A stretch of 64,000 nucleotides of DNA from assembly GCF_000005505.3 (NCBI RefSeq), contig NC_016132.3, positions 5,208,001-5,272,000 on the forward strand, given 5' to 3'. The notes under the pieces were generated by a model that ran no database searches, was not told the origin of the DNA, and was given only the letters and a program-made list of their open reading frames with translations. This document shows positions 42,883 to 54,376 of the stretch, in pieces. This DNA is from Brachypodium distachyon (Eukaryota; Streptophyta; Magnoliopsida; Poales; Poaceae). Numbering within the stretch: position 1 is the first letter of the stretch; each line of letters begins with the position of its first letter. The position numbers and the translations under genes are program-made.

Positions 42883-45061
42883 GTGCTCCCTCCTCCACCG
42901 ACGGACCGGCCTCCGCGAGGTCAACCCCGCTTTCACCTTGCGGGGGGCTCGAGGGTGCAATCGAGTGCCTCTCCTCGTCTGGTCACGTCGGTTTTGAAGC
43001 GACAAGACAGCGCCTTCAAGGCGACGCCTGCCATTGATGGCTGGCAGATGGTTAGGCGGGTGCATTGGTGGTGCCGGGAGCCCCGAGGAGGCGAACAGTT
43101 GGACTCCACCGCAAAGAAGAAGGAACGCCTCGCTGCGCTACTTAAGAGAATGCGTGGGAGATGCTTCCGATGTCTGAGTTCTCGCCACTTCGCCTCCCAC
43201 TGCCGTGAGCCTCGACACTGCTGGAGGTGTCGCCGCCCCGGCCACATCGAATCTGATTGCCGGGCCGCCCCGGCCTCCCCCCTCCATGCCGTAAGACCCG
43301 TGCCACCCCCGTCACCCCCCTCCACTCCTACACCGACGTCCTGATGGCTGGCGACGGCGATTTCAAGGATAGGCCGGAGGAGGACACCTGCGTCGTCGCG
43401 CTGGACCAGGAGATGATCACGGCGGAGCACTCCTTCAACACCCACGCCGTTCTCGTCAACATCGGCGGGGACCGCCCGCGTACGGAGCCACGCCATGTCG
43501 CCGACGTCCTCTGTCAGGTGCTCAACATCACCCTCGATGAGGTGAGGGTCGCGCCTCACCTGTCGGAAGACTTTTTCGTCTTCTTCACCGAGCCGACTGT
43601 CCGTGAGGCTGCCGTCGACAAGGAGCGCTTCCATCACAATGGCAGGGAGTTCACCATTCTGCCTTGGGCAGTGGAGCGCCACCCGGAGTGGATCTCGATG
43701 CCCTACCACGTGCGCCTCTGCGTGGAGAACGTGCCGGCTCACGCCTGGACGATGAAGACGGCAACGAGCATCGTGGGGCGCCGCGGCAAGGTCCACTTCG
43801 TCGAAGACCAATCTCTTCGCCGGGAGAACTTGACGACGTTCAACTTTTGGGTTTGGACAGCCAACCCGGCGGGTTTCCCTCGCCGGTGCCGTCTCACGCT
43901 GATGGACAACCGCGACGAAGCCCGCTCCACAACGCCTTTGTTCATGCCGGTCGTCGCCCACGACACCCCCGCGGCCGGCCTCGAGGGGCGGCGTTCCCGG
44001 CTCATCGTCCACATTGACATCGTGGAGGACCTCACCACCCTCACCCTGGAGCGCGAGGGTGGCGTGGCGCCACCACGCGGACGACGCGTCATCCAGGGCG
44101 GGAGTTCGGGCAGGGCGACTCCGATCGCCGCGACAACAGACGCCGCCCGCCTCCGCCCACACGCAACTGCAAGGACGGCGCCAAGGACGTTTGGCGCGAC
44201 GACAGGGACTGCGACGGGGACAGAGACGGGCGCAGGGACCGCCCTGGCCGCCGGGATGGGCGCAAGGAGGCCCCCTCTCGCCGGGAGTGGGTGGCGCCTT
44301 ACCCGCAACGACGCGTTGTGGTCGACGACAACTACTCGCGCCACGGTGGGCACCGCCTCGCCTCTTCGGTGTGACCGGGGCGACGGGGAAGAAGCGTCTT
44401 CACTTCACGCGCCCCTGCTCGCCGCGCCGCCTCTGCCGTTGCAGCTCTGGGATGCCGGCCTTCGGCCACGGAGCGCGGCCCTCCACCGCCACCGCCACCT
44501 GACACCTCGCCGATGATCTCGCCACCTGCCTCCCCGCCACGGGCTGCGGAACCGCTGCTGCCGAGCCTGGCCTCGGGCAGCCACCCGACGTCGGGAAACC
44601 CGCCGCCCTCCGTCACCGACCTGTACCTCTGCTCCACGCCGGAGTCTATGCCTGCGACGCGCCCTCCACTGCTCGACGACTTCATCAACACCATCACCAC
44701 GAAGCTGCCGCAACCCATCCTTCCACTCCCGACTACCTCCCCGGCGGTCATCGAGCCGACCCCAGAGCTGCGCCGCAGCGCCAGGTTGGCGGCTCGTTCG
44801 GCTGGCCTCACTACGGAGATGGCGGCACAGGCCCTGGTCTCGCGCCGTTTGGGATCCCTTCCTACAGTGGCTTCCTTCGATGATCGGGCCAAAGAGGCAT
44901 ACCTGGCCCTCTTTGCGACCCTGCTATCCGACCTGGTGATTGCGGCGATTGAAGATCTTGTGAAGGAGGCCAAGAAGACGAAGAAGCTCCCCCTTGGCTC
45001 GGGCATTGGCCGTGGACGTGGGCACGGCGCCGGGCGTGGCCGTGGCATCCCCATCGTTTAG
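42883..45061 (+). pseudogene. LINE ORF1 (zinc-knuckle RNA-binding protein), frame-broken
   Basis: The first part (to 43344) holds two CCHC knuckles: CFRCLSSRHFASHC at about 43162 and CWRCRRPGHIESDC at about 43219. The next frame (43257-44516) carries a DUF4283-like region (from HSFNTHAVLVNIGG to FNFWVWTANPAGFPRRC). A third frame (44513-45061) carries the RRSARLAARSAG segment and a Gly/Arg-rich tail ending at 45061. At least two frame changes separate them. The product would bind LINE RNA. Confidence 0.82.
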
Positions 45062-45320
45062 ATGTTGCCTCCCCTTCACTCCGTTGTCTGGTCGTCTCGC
45101 ATGTCTCCCATGTCGCCTAGCGTCCTTCTCCGTCAGTCCTCGTCGAGTTTTGTTTGCAACTGCAGTAGATGTAGGGTTAGTCGTCAGCCTCTCGGAAGGC
45201 CTATCTGTATCAACTGGTTATCGTCGAACTTCTTTGTGATGTCTCTGTGGTGTCCACTCCTGCCTGGGCTCCGCCTCACCGAGGCTGGTGGGCCTCAACT
45301 AGGCTGAGCTGGGCTACACG

Positions 45321-46674
45321 GTGTGTGACCTCTCCTGCCTAGAGGCCCCCTTCTCCATCAAGGAAATCCGGGCGGCGATGTTTGACCTTCCCCGAGCCCC
45401 GACGGCTTCATTGGGCTTTTTTTCCGCGACTGTTGGGACATCATCAAGGAGGATCTCAAATTTGCCATTGACGACATGGCCAACTTGGGGGGCATATCTC
45501 GAGCCTCGTCAACTCCGCCAATGTGATCCTTCTGCCAAAGAAGGGAGACGCAACGACCATCCGAGACTTCAGACCGATTAGCCTCATCCATAGCCTCGCC
45601 AAGATCTTCTCCAAGCTTATGCCTTTGCGACTTGCCCCACTCCTCCACGACATCGTTTCGGCCAACCAATCGGCGTTCGTCAAGAAACTGTGCATCCACG
45701 ACAATTTCGTCCTCGTCCAAGGTATCATCCGTGGCATGCATCACAGGCGTGAGGTGGGATGCTTTCTCAAGTTGGACATCTCTAAGGCTTTCGACTCGGT
45801 CTCCTGGCCTTACCTTCTCGAGGTTCTCGAAACCCTTGGCTTTGGGCCACGGTGGTGTCAGTGGGTCGCCATGCTTTTGTCCTCCGCGTCCTCCCATATC
45901 CTCCTCAATGGGGTCCTAGGGACAACGATCCGCCACACTCGCGGGCTCCGGCAGGGCAACCCGCTCTCCCCCATGCTGTTCATCATCGCCATCGATCTGC
46001 TCCATCACATCCTGCGTCACTCCGCGGACGCGGGGATCATTAGGCCTTTTCGTGACGCGCAAGTGAAAGTGCGGGTCTCCCTTTACGCCGATGATGCCGG
46101 CATCTTCACCAGCCCTCACGTCGACGACCTTGTGGCAATCAATCGGCTCCTTCATATTTTCGGCGACGCCTCAGGCCTTCGCACCAACCTCGAGAAGTCA
46201 GAGCGCTTCCTGATTGGATGCAGCGAGGAGCAGGCTAGGGACGCCCTCGATGCCTTCCCGGCCAGAAGGGGCTCCTTCCCCTGCACCTATCTTGGGCTCC
46301 CGCTCAGCCCAAACCGCCTCAAGTCAGTGGCATTCCAGCCTCTCATCGACAAGATCGGCTCCAGACTCGCGGGGTGGAAGGGGCGGCACTTCACCAAGGC
46401 CGGCAGAGTGGTGCTTGCCAAGTCGGTCCTCTCGGCAATGGTAACGTACCACCTCACGGCCTTCTCCATTCCGGCCGGCATCCTCAAGCAGATCAACAAG
46501 CTCATCTGCTCCTTCATCTGGATGCACCATGGCTCCCCGGGACAACAACATTCCTCGCTCTCGCTCGTCAACTGGGGCTCGGTGTGCCGCCCCAAGGAGC
46601 TGGGAGGTCTCGGCATCCCAGATCTTTGCAGATTTGGGAGGGCGTTGCGCCTCCGTTGGCCGTGGTTCTCCTGA
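45321..46674 (+). pseudogene. LINE ORF2 reverse transcriptase domain, frame-broken
   Basis: 45321 onward shows CLEAPFSIKEIRAAMFDLP, the conserved entry to the polymerase, then frame changes. From 45523 a 383-codon frame runs through [43 protein letters not shown] and the catalytic YADD (46084-46095). It continues to the thumb (CTYLGLPLS) and stops at 46672-46674. Reverse transcription of LINE RNA at the target is the family function. The N-terminal endonuclease is missing, so a complete ORF2 protein is not encoded. Confidence 0.9.
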
Positions 46675-46691
46675 ACTGATCCTGGCTGGCC

Positions 46692-47520
46692 TTGTTTCGG
46701 GCTTCCACCAGGATCCAACTCGGGAACGGTGCCAAGACCCTGTTCTGGCACGATGCCTGGCTGCTGGATGGGCAGATCGCCAGCCAGCGCTGGCCGGCTC
46801 TTTTCGCCATCGCCTCGCGGAAGAATCGCTCCGTCCAGAAAGAGCTGACCTCCCACAATTGGATCTGTTCTCTTCTTCGCATCTCCACGCCTCGACAGTT
46901 GACGACCTTTGTGGAACTTTGGGAGGCTTTGCGTGGGATCACCCTCTCCGACACGGCCGACTCCATCACTTGGAAGTGGTGCACCTCGGGTGCCTGCTCT
47001 GCGGCCTCGGCATACAAGGCTCAATTTCACGGCTCCTCCCCCCCGTTTGCGTTGACCAAGATCTGGCGGGCTCAGGCGGAGCCGAAGGTCCGCTTCTTCG
47101 CCTGGACAGTGATGCACGGAAAGATCTTGACGGCTGACAACCTAGCCATTCGTGGATGGCCTCACAACCCCATTTGCCAGCTTTGTCGCATTCATCCTGA
47201 GTCTGTTTCCCACCTTTGCCGGGACTGCTCCTACACGAAGGAGGTGTGGGTGCTCATCCAAACCTGGGGTGATCACACACCCCGGGCTCCTCCCCCTGAC
47301 TCCTCCATCGATGCCTACTAGGAGGCCCTTATCCATGGAAGCCCCAAGGCGACGAAGCGGGCCATTAGCGGAAGTCTCTTGTACACGTGGTGGGGGGTTT
47401 GGAAGGAGCGCAATAGGCGCATTTTCAAGGGGGCCGCGATGCCCATCCTTGAGGTTGCCCTCCTCATTTGGGAGGACATCCGGGTGCGGATTCGTGCGTG
47501 TTTGGCTGATCCAGGAGATT
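46692..47520 (+). pseudogene. LINE ORF2 C-terminal zinc-binding region (zf-RVT), interrupted
   Basis: The frame from 46692 reads RIQLGNGAKTLFWHDAW, then KIWRAQAEPKVRFFAW and a Cys/His cluster (CQLCRIHPESVSHLCRDC), typical of the zinc-binding domain after plant LINE polymerases. It stops at 47319-47321. After that stop the same kind of sequence continues (WWGVWKERNRRIF) to a TAA near 47519. It lies one frame change after the polymerase region. Confidence 0.85.
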
Positions 47521-47663
47521 AAGCTTTTCTCCCTTCCATTTTTTTCTTTCTTTTCTGTTTTCCTTGGAACCCTCCTTGGATCCTTTTGTACAGTATTCCT
47601 TCTTCTAATCGAATGACGGAGTCCGACCGTCTTTTTCTCAACAAAATAAATTTAATTGCAACG

Positions 47664-47918
47664 TCCCAACGGTTGGCCAATGTAATTGAAATTGTGAGAG
47701 TTGGACCATGAGCTCCCATAGCCATGATCTCTTGATTGTAACGGTTTAGCTAAAAAAATCGCATGTTTTAGTTAGAGATAAGTCGGCATGTCTATCGATT
47801 GGATCTTAATCCAATAACATCACGTGGGAGAAGGAATGGGAATGACATCGAGATCTTAATGTTCTCATACTTCAACTGAGATTTCAGACTCTTTCTTAAA
47901 AATCAGGCAATCGAGATA
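47664..47918. other. Short intergenic segment
   Basis: AT-rich spacer between the LINE and a small MITE. Nothing recognised. Confidence 0.5.
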
Positions 47919-47920
47919 TA

Positions 47921-48000
47921 CTCCATCTGATCCTAACTTTTTGTCGTGGTTTTAGTTTAAATTTGTACTAGAACCACGACAAAAATTTAGGACGGGGGAG
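47921..48000. mobile_element. Short Stowaway-type MITE (80 bp)
   Basis: The left part CTCCATCTGATCCTAA and right part TTAGGACGGGGGAG pair as ends. Inner arms TTTGTCGTGGTT and ACCACGACAAA are complementary. TA is at 47919-47920 and 48001-48002. It lies about 240 bases upstream of the NCL TATA-like site. Confidence 0.75.
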
Positions 48001-48236
48001 TAGCATGCATCCTAATTTCAACTCTATGAAGCAAACATATAATTTTACAGGTTACAACCCTAAAACTAAGGGAGACAATTTATCTTGGTAATCATGTCAC
48101 CGCGTTGGATCTCATATGGATCTGCCTCTTCCCAATCCGAGCAGCCCCTTCCCGCAATGATCCAAAAAAGGAAACTGAAATAGAACTAGTACGGAGCAAA
48201 TACAATTTCCCAATTAAAATATCTCTCAGATCGCAG

Positions 48237-48244
48237 CATATAAG
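48237..48244 (+). promoter_or_regulatory. TATA-like box of the NCL gene
   Basis: CATATAAGG lies about 73-80 bases upstream of the NCL start codon, followed by a C-rich leader. This would place transcription start near 48270 with a short 5' leader. Confidence 0.5.
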
Positions 48245-48316
48245 GCTACGCGCACCCACCCAAACCTTCGCACCACTGCCGCACGACGCCCCTCCGCTCT
48301 CACCTCCGCCGTCGCA

Positions 48317-51300
48317 ATGGCGATTCGCCGGCAGCGCCGCCCCTTCCCGCTACTCCCCCTCCTCATCTCCCTCCTCGCGGCCGCCGCCTATGGCCGCCTC
48401 ATCTCCGACGGTTCGCCCGCCTCCACGGCCTCCTCCTCCATCCTCATCGCCTCCCCCGTGTCGTCCTCCGACGTGATCCGCCTCAACACCTCCTCGCCGG
48501 CCGCCGCTGAGGCCGAGCAGTGCGAGCAGTCGTACGGCTTCCTCCCCTGCACCACCACCGTGTTCGGTAACCTCTTCCTAGTGCTCACCTACGGGTTCCT
48601 GATGTTCAAGGCGGCCACGTTCCTGTCGGCGGGCAGTGAACTGTTGCTCGAGATCATGGGCCCCGGCCTTGTCGGCGGCCTCCTCCTCCCCATTCTCGGC
48701 GCTCTCCCCGACGCTCTTCTCGTGCTCGGTACGCTCGCCTTTGCTTCCTTACTTAAATTGTTTTTGCAATCTGATGTGTCGCGAAGTCTTCGGTTGCCTG
48801 CACCCTGGTTCAAGACTTCTACGTAGCAAAGCAATTCTTTTTTTTTATTTACAAACGGACAAAGCAATTCCTAAGGATCTGCTCTTCACGCAAATATAGA
48901 GCTGCTTTACAAATAGAAGCGGTAATTGTTAAAAATGAAGAGTAAAAAGAATCTGATTTTCTTGACAGAGGGGGTAAAACCAAGAGTAAAGAAAAAGAAC
49001 AATTCTCCCGTTTATGTTCGCGCTTTTCGGTTCTTGGTATTTTAAGATCTGAATCCTCTAGCTTGATTTGTGCTTGGAGCAGAGCGTAAGCTTTAGGATC
49101 CGCTTGGGGACCATTGACTGCTCAGTTCCCTCCGCTGCTCTTATCTGCTTGCTCTTTTCTTCAGTGCATGTCTACTTGCCTATTTTTGGACTTTTGGATT
49201 AAGCCCCTACCGTAGAGACGTGCAGACACCAACAAATGAGGCTTGCAAGTTGTAAATTATGCCCTGTTTTGTCTGGAATGTGCTTTTACTTAAGTTGAAC
49301 TTTTCCCCCAGTGCTTCTTATCGCTGGCCTTTTGACGCCCCCCCCCCCCGCTCCCCCCCCTTTCAGTTCTTTTTCTTTTCTTCTCAGGAGTATCTTCTTT
49401 GCATAATTAAATTCTCTCCATGAGCTGCACATAGTTAGTTGGCTGGTGAATCGTTGGTGGTGGGTAAATATAGTGTTCCAGCGGTAGCGGACAATTACTC
49501 TCTCAGTTCCAAAATGTAGTGTATATAACTTTTGTTGACGGTTAAACCTTCTCAAGTTTGACCAACCTTATAACAAACGTATCAACATCTACAGTGTCAG
49601 ATGCAGAGGCCGGGGGGTTTCAACCACCTTTTCGAAAAAAAAATCTACGGTGTCAGATGAAGATCATTAGATCTATTGTGAAATATATTTTCATACTTGG
49701 TTTGACACTCTAAATGTTTGTAATTTTTACCATAAACTTGGTCAAACTTTAGAAAGTTTGACAGTCCGCAAAATTTAGACGCCATATATTTTGGAATGGA
49801 GGGAGTATTATTTGGCCGATTGATCAGCTAACATCTTACATGTCCATTGTTTTATAACGCTATGGGTTGTGGTGTACATCATACTATGCATCATCTAGAT
49901 GAATAACTTTTTAGTCAAAATTGAGTATATTATTATACACCAAAATTTACCTGTTAACATCCATTTAGTCAAACGCACAAGACTAGTCGCATGGTAATAC
50001 CCATCTGCATGACTAGCGCATACCATTTTTTACAACATCAATATCTTGACTTTGCAAGATTTGAGTTGCAGAGCATATTTTGGACCTTATGATCTTCAAG
50101 TATATCCCTTCTTTTTCGTTGGATTGCATCCTGATGGATTTTAGTTTGTAGTTGTAATTCATCTCTGCAGATAGGCTTTGTTGGTGCATGGTCTTCTTTT
50201 TGACATAGGTGCAGACATTGAGTTCATAATGCATTACTTTAGGGCGTGTTAGGTAACCCTCCAGCTTCTGGCTTCCTGTAAATTCAACCCGGAGCGGCAC
50301 CGAACACAAAAACTCCAAGAAACTAGATCTAAGAAGCTAGCCCAATTCCCTTCACAAAACGCGGAGCACCTCTTTTGGAGATTCCCGGAACTGAAAAACG
50401 CGGAGCAGACCGAAATTACGGAAGATGTGCCACCGCCAAGTGAAAAACGGTTCGATGCGCATCTATTTCTCTCCCCATCGTCTCTTTCCCGATACCCTTC
50501 TCCTTCCCAACACCGACGAGGCCACCTCGACTTCGTCGCGAGCCGGCGGTCCGGCGGCGACCTCCTCCTCCTCCCCGTTCTCCTCCGCCCCTGGCACGAC
50601 CCTCCCCGACCATGACCTCGTCCGCTCCGCCGCAAGCTGCGTTGACCCGGCCACATCCGCCCCCTGCCTCCACCCTGTCCGGCCACCTCCGCCGCCGCAT
50701 CCAAATCGAAGCACGAGCTGTCTGCGGGCGGCCTCCTCCTCCTCCTAAGTTCTCCGGTGGCCTACTCTTGTCCACTCGTCGCGAGCTGCCTCGACCCGGC
50801 TTCCTCATCGATGCTCCAGGACTCGATTTTCTCTCCTGGCTGGCCTGCGATGCTCTGCTGCTAATTCCAGCAAGCGGGATGAACAGGGCTTGGCGGTGGC
50901 TGGCCATTAATGGGCTTCCAGCCCAGTACAAAGGAAGGAGTTGTGCTGTACGTTTTGTGCTCCAGATCGGAAGCAGAAGTGGGAACAGGAAGCAGGATCT
51001 GAGGATTTTCGGGAAGCCAGACCGTTGCCGAACACACCCTTAGTCTTCATGTAACATCTTGGTTACCTACATTAGTACCTTGGCTACTTACATGCATCAG
51101 GAAGGATCTAATTTCTTCAAAGATCAAACTGAAGGTTCCCTGGTGGGATATGTAGTTGCCTCTATGCTCTGATAAGACCTTCAATTGCATGCATCTAATT
51201 CAGATATATATAAAAAGAATACTGAATGCACATTTTAATACTGTACAAGTTTGCAGCATGCTTTATTTATAACACAGCATGGCTGTCAAATTTGGTACAT

Positions 51301-53516
51301 TACTCTAAATTTGATCAACTCACACTTCTGTTTTATCTTAATAATGTAGCCTCCAGTTCTCCAGTGGCCACTTCAGAGACCAGCTTCTTACAATAGCTTG
51401 TTTGCGCATCCTTAGTTGTTGGTTTTTAAGTGCCATATAGCATTTGAACGTGACGGGAACATCTATTTTGCTCCCATTGCTATGTGAATAATAGATCTAT
51501 TCATGATTTGCTAGAATCATGAAGCTATTCAATTTCGCTACTCTATGAATATTCATCTCTGTGCAGCTTCGTGCCTGCGTCCACATATGATTCTGATCTT
51601 GTTCTGTCACATTAACAGTATCTGGTCTCTCCGGAACTAAAGAGACTGCACAAAGTCAGGTCCTCATAGGAATGGGGCTGCTTGCTGGTTCGACTGTCTT
51701 TCTTCTTACCCTGCTTTGGGGAACTTGTGTTGTTGTTGGCAAATGCGATGTTGGGCCAAATAATGTTGCTATTGATTCAACCGACACTAAGGGCTTCAGC
51801 TTGACTGGTAAGTTGTCAGGTTCAATAGTTAAATTTCAGGATTATCGATTTTCAAAAAGAGCATGTGCAAAGTTCAATTATTGATTATTTTTTGGTAATA
51901 GTTGATATGATTCCCTTGTTTTACAGGTGCTGGCATTTCGACTGATGTGCAGACCAGCTACGCAGCACGAATCATGGCCATATCTGTTATTCCCTTTGTC
52001 ATTGCTCAGTTCCCAAAAATGTTGAAGACTCACCATGGGGAGCGCCTAGCCATCTTGCTGGCCCTGATTGCATCGTTCTCACTAGTACTCGCCTACTGCC
52101 TGTATCAGGTATCTTTTTTTCAGAGTTTCACTTCAGGAGGCTGGAAATGACGTTATGATTGACAAATCTATGCCTCAAGAGTCAATTTACAGTGTCAGAT
52201 TCTTCATTTTGCATCAGGTTTTCCAGCCTTGGATTCAGAAGAGGAAGCTTGCATACGCAAAGCACAAGCATGTGATCTCTGGGATCCTAAAGCATGCCCA
52301 AATGCAAGCACTGGGCAGGCTGCTTAACGATGACGGCACACCTAATGAAAACGTTATAAGAAAGTATGTTTCTTAAAACATCTTATTGGCCTTGATATGC
52401 AAATAAAACAACACTCATGAGCATGACATGAACTTTGTCTATGCTCACACACAGGTTGTTCTACAAGATTGACATGGATGAGAGCCATAACCTGTCACGA
52501 TCTGAGCTACATGCGCTTATTATTGGGATCAATTTTGAGGAGATTGACTTTGACAAGGATGACGCAGTCGACAAGATCATGGATGACTTTGATACTTCAG
52601 GCAATGACACGGTTGAGGAGGCTGAGTTTATCGCGGGAATGAAGAAATGGCTTAACGAGGCCAAGCGCAATGTACCTGCTAGTGGTGCCTTCTCCAATAA
52701 GTTTGTCAATGACTACCATGCTGTAAGTTATTTACTTTCGATCCTTTTGAAGAGAGGATATGACTTACACTAGGGAAACACAAACTAATACAGATAGGAT
52801 ATAACTTGATGAATTATCTGAATTCTGCAGAGAACAAGGGAAGAGCATGACCAGTTGGTGGACAGATCAGACGAGGCAGTGGAGAGTGTTGAGAACCCTG
52901 GTTGGTGCATTGCCAAAGCTGTGGGGTTCCTGCTTCTCGGTGGTGTCATCTGTGCTGCTTTTGCAGACCCACTCGTTGATGCTGTCCACAACTTCTCTAA
53001 CGCTACGCACATCCCGTCTTTCTTTATCTCATTTATCGCCCTCCCACTGGCAACGAATTCCAGTGAGGCCGTCTCCGCCATCATCTTCGCCAGCAGGAAG
53101 AAACAAAGGACCTGCTCCCTCACTTTTTCAGAGGTTCGTCACTGCAAGCCCCAGTGGAACTTCTTAGCTTCTAAACCGCCCGTATCTCTGCTCTGAACTT
53201 TTTTTTTCAAAAGGGATCGCCCGGCCTATCTCTGCTCTGAACTTAACATCAATGAATTCGTTTGCAGGTATACGGAGGTGTGACCATGAACAACACACTA
53301 TGCTTGGGTGTGTTCTTGGCGCTCATCTACTTCAGGAACCTGACATGGGACTTCTCGTCGGAGGTACTCATTATTTTGCTCGTTTGTGTCATCATGGGCC
53401 TCTTCACGAGCTTCCGGACCAATTTCCCGCTCTGGACTTGCCTAGTGGCATACCTGCTGTACCCTCTGTCACTCGCTGTCGTCTACGTCCTCGACTACGT
53501 CTTCGGTTGGTCATAG
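48317..53516 (+). CDS. NCL: NCL-type sodium/calcium exchanger-like protein with EF-hands
   Basis: Membrane cation exchanger of the plant NCL group; family members affect Ca2+ and Na+ balance and salt response. Exons: 48317-48728, 51619-51807, 51927-52108, 52218-52363, 52455-52722, 52831-53133, 53268-53516. These total 1749 nt (582 aa), all GT-AG with agreeing phases. An N-terminal signal-like hydrophobic stretch (LLPLLISLLAAAAYG) precedes the first exchanger repeat, whose alpha-1 region is GSELLLEIMGPGLVGGLLLP. A hydrophilic loop holds two EF-hand loops, DMDESHNLSRSE (about 316-327) and DFDTSGNDTVEE (about 354-365); both keep the Asp at position 1 and Glu at position 12 that bind Ca2+. The second repeat includes the alpha-2 region PLATNSSEAVSAIIFASRKK, followed by several membrane spans to the C terminus. 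Intron 1 is 2.9 kb and holds two transposons. It converges on the SPEAR gene. Confidence 0.95.
49498..49805. mobile_element. Stowaway-like MITE in NCL intron 1 (308 bp)
   Basis: Left end CTCTCTCAGTTCCAAAATGT; right end CATATATTTTGGAATGGAGG continuing to GAG. Arms such as AAACCTTCTCAAGTTTGACC and GGTCAAACTTTAGAAAG are also inverted. TA is at 49496-49497 and 49806-49807. It holds an inner A-run and a short duplicated block (CTACRGTGTCAGATG at about 49590 and 49648). Confidence 0.75.
50242..51039. mobile_element. Harbinger-like element with GC-rich cargo in NCL intron 1 (798 bp)
   Basis: The left end GGGCGTGTTAGGTAAC and the right end (reverse complement GGGTGTGTTCGGCAAC) are diverged inverted repeats; CTGGCTTCC recurs inside both arms. 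TTA is at 50239-50241 and 51040-51042. The core (about 50425-50880) is much richer in GC and CCTCC/CGCCG triplets than the intron around it, which suggests captured genic DNA. No transposase and no recognisable gene are inside. Confidence 0.65.
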
Positions 53517-54376
53517 GTTCATGCTTCCGGACTCCCGATTTTGGTGGTCACTCGTGTTTGAGTTCAATCTTCTCGTAATTTTTGACTGCTTTGTAATTTA
53601 TCTGTCTAGACATTGAGATGTTTATGTTTGTGTAGCCACGGTGTGCATTGTGTATCTTTGACTCTTTGTATCTATTTCAAGGTCGCACATGGGTGTAGCA
53701 GTTATCTTTGTTATGTTTTCATACGGATGATGTTCAGCAGAAATGAACATAATACGGAGACAACTGAGCTTAACATATTTATCGTTTTGTTAATCTGGAA
53801 TTCCCCATCATATATAATCTGGACTTTGCTCTTATAAATATTATGGAGTTGTAATTTTACATTCCTTACATCCAAAGACACCTTGGCATTTGTTCGCAAG
53901 CCCTTTGTCATGTGTGTCTGCAGAAATTCAGTGTGCCGCTTGCTGGATGTGCATAGGAGAGACCCCACAGACTAGCTGTGATGTCTATCCTGCACATGCT
54001 CTCCTTTCCTTATTGAAGCCCCTGCCGGTTCAGTACCATACTACCATATCATCTACCCGTCTGACACTTTCTTTGTTGAGTTTCTCCTACATTTGGCACA
54101 AGCTTACCTGGAACATACATAAAGAGCTTCTTGTTTCCATCATGCACACTGCTTCACTTTGTCAGGAACAAACAAAGTGGCTCAGTAAATCAACCATCAC
54201 CAGAAGATTATTGGCAGTGAAAACATCTTCTAAAAAGCAGCTATTGATACATCTGATCTTACTACCTGAACACATCTCTCTACATTTTTACCCCACAGCT
54301 GGCTGTTGTTCAATTGCAGATTTGCTCTCAATGTTTATCAGAAGGCAACGACAGTTAAGAGTCATCAAGTGATCAT
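53517..54376. other. Convergent 3' region between NCL and SPEAR
   Basis: About 860 bases hold the 3' ends of both convergent genes. No other gene is seen. Confidence 0.6.

Larger units (their letters stand above)
42406..47651 (+). mobile_element. LINE (non-LTR retrotransposon, plant L1-like) with exact 12-bp target duplication
   Basis: TTAATTGCAACG occurs at 42394-42405 and again at 47652-47663, directly flanking the element. The 3' end is T-rich sequence, TCTAATCGAATGACGG..., and a short A-rich tail. ORF1 carries two CCHC knuckles, and ORF2 carries reverse transcriptase and a terminal zinc-binding region. The apurinic endonuclease expected between ORF1 and the polymerase is not recognisable: only about 260 bases separate the ORF1 stop (45059-45061) from the start of polymerase-linked sequence near 45320. 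Several frame changes break the ORFs. The exact target duplication fits a fairly recent insertion, perhaps mobilised in trans. Confidence 0.92.

Noticed and set aside
42933..44162. A 409-codon minus-strand frame in the LINE
   Set aside because: It lies antisense to the ORF1 DUF4283-like region and reflects GC bias; it has no motif of its own.
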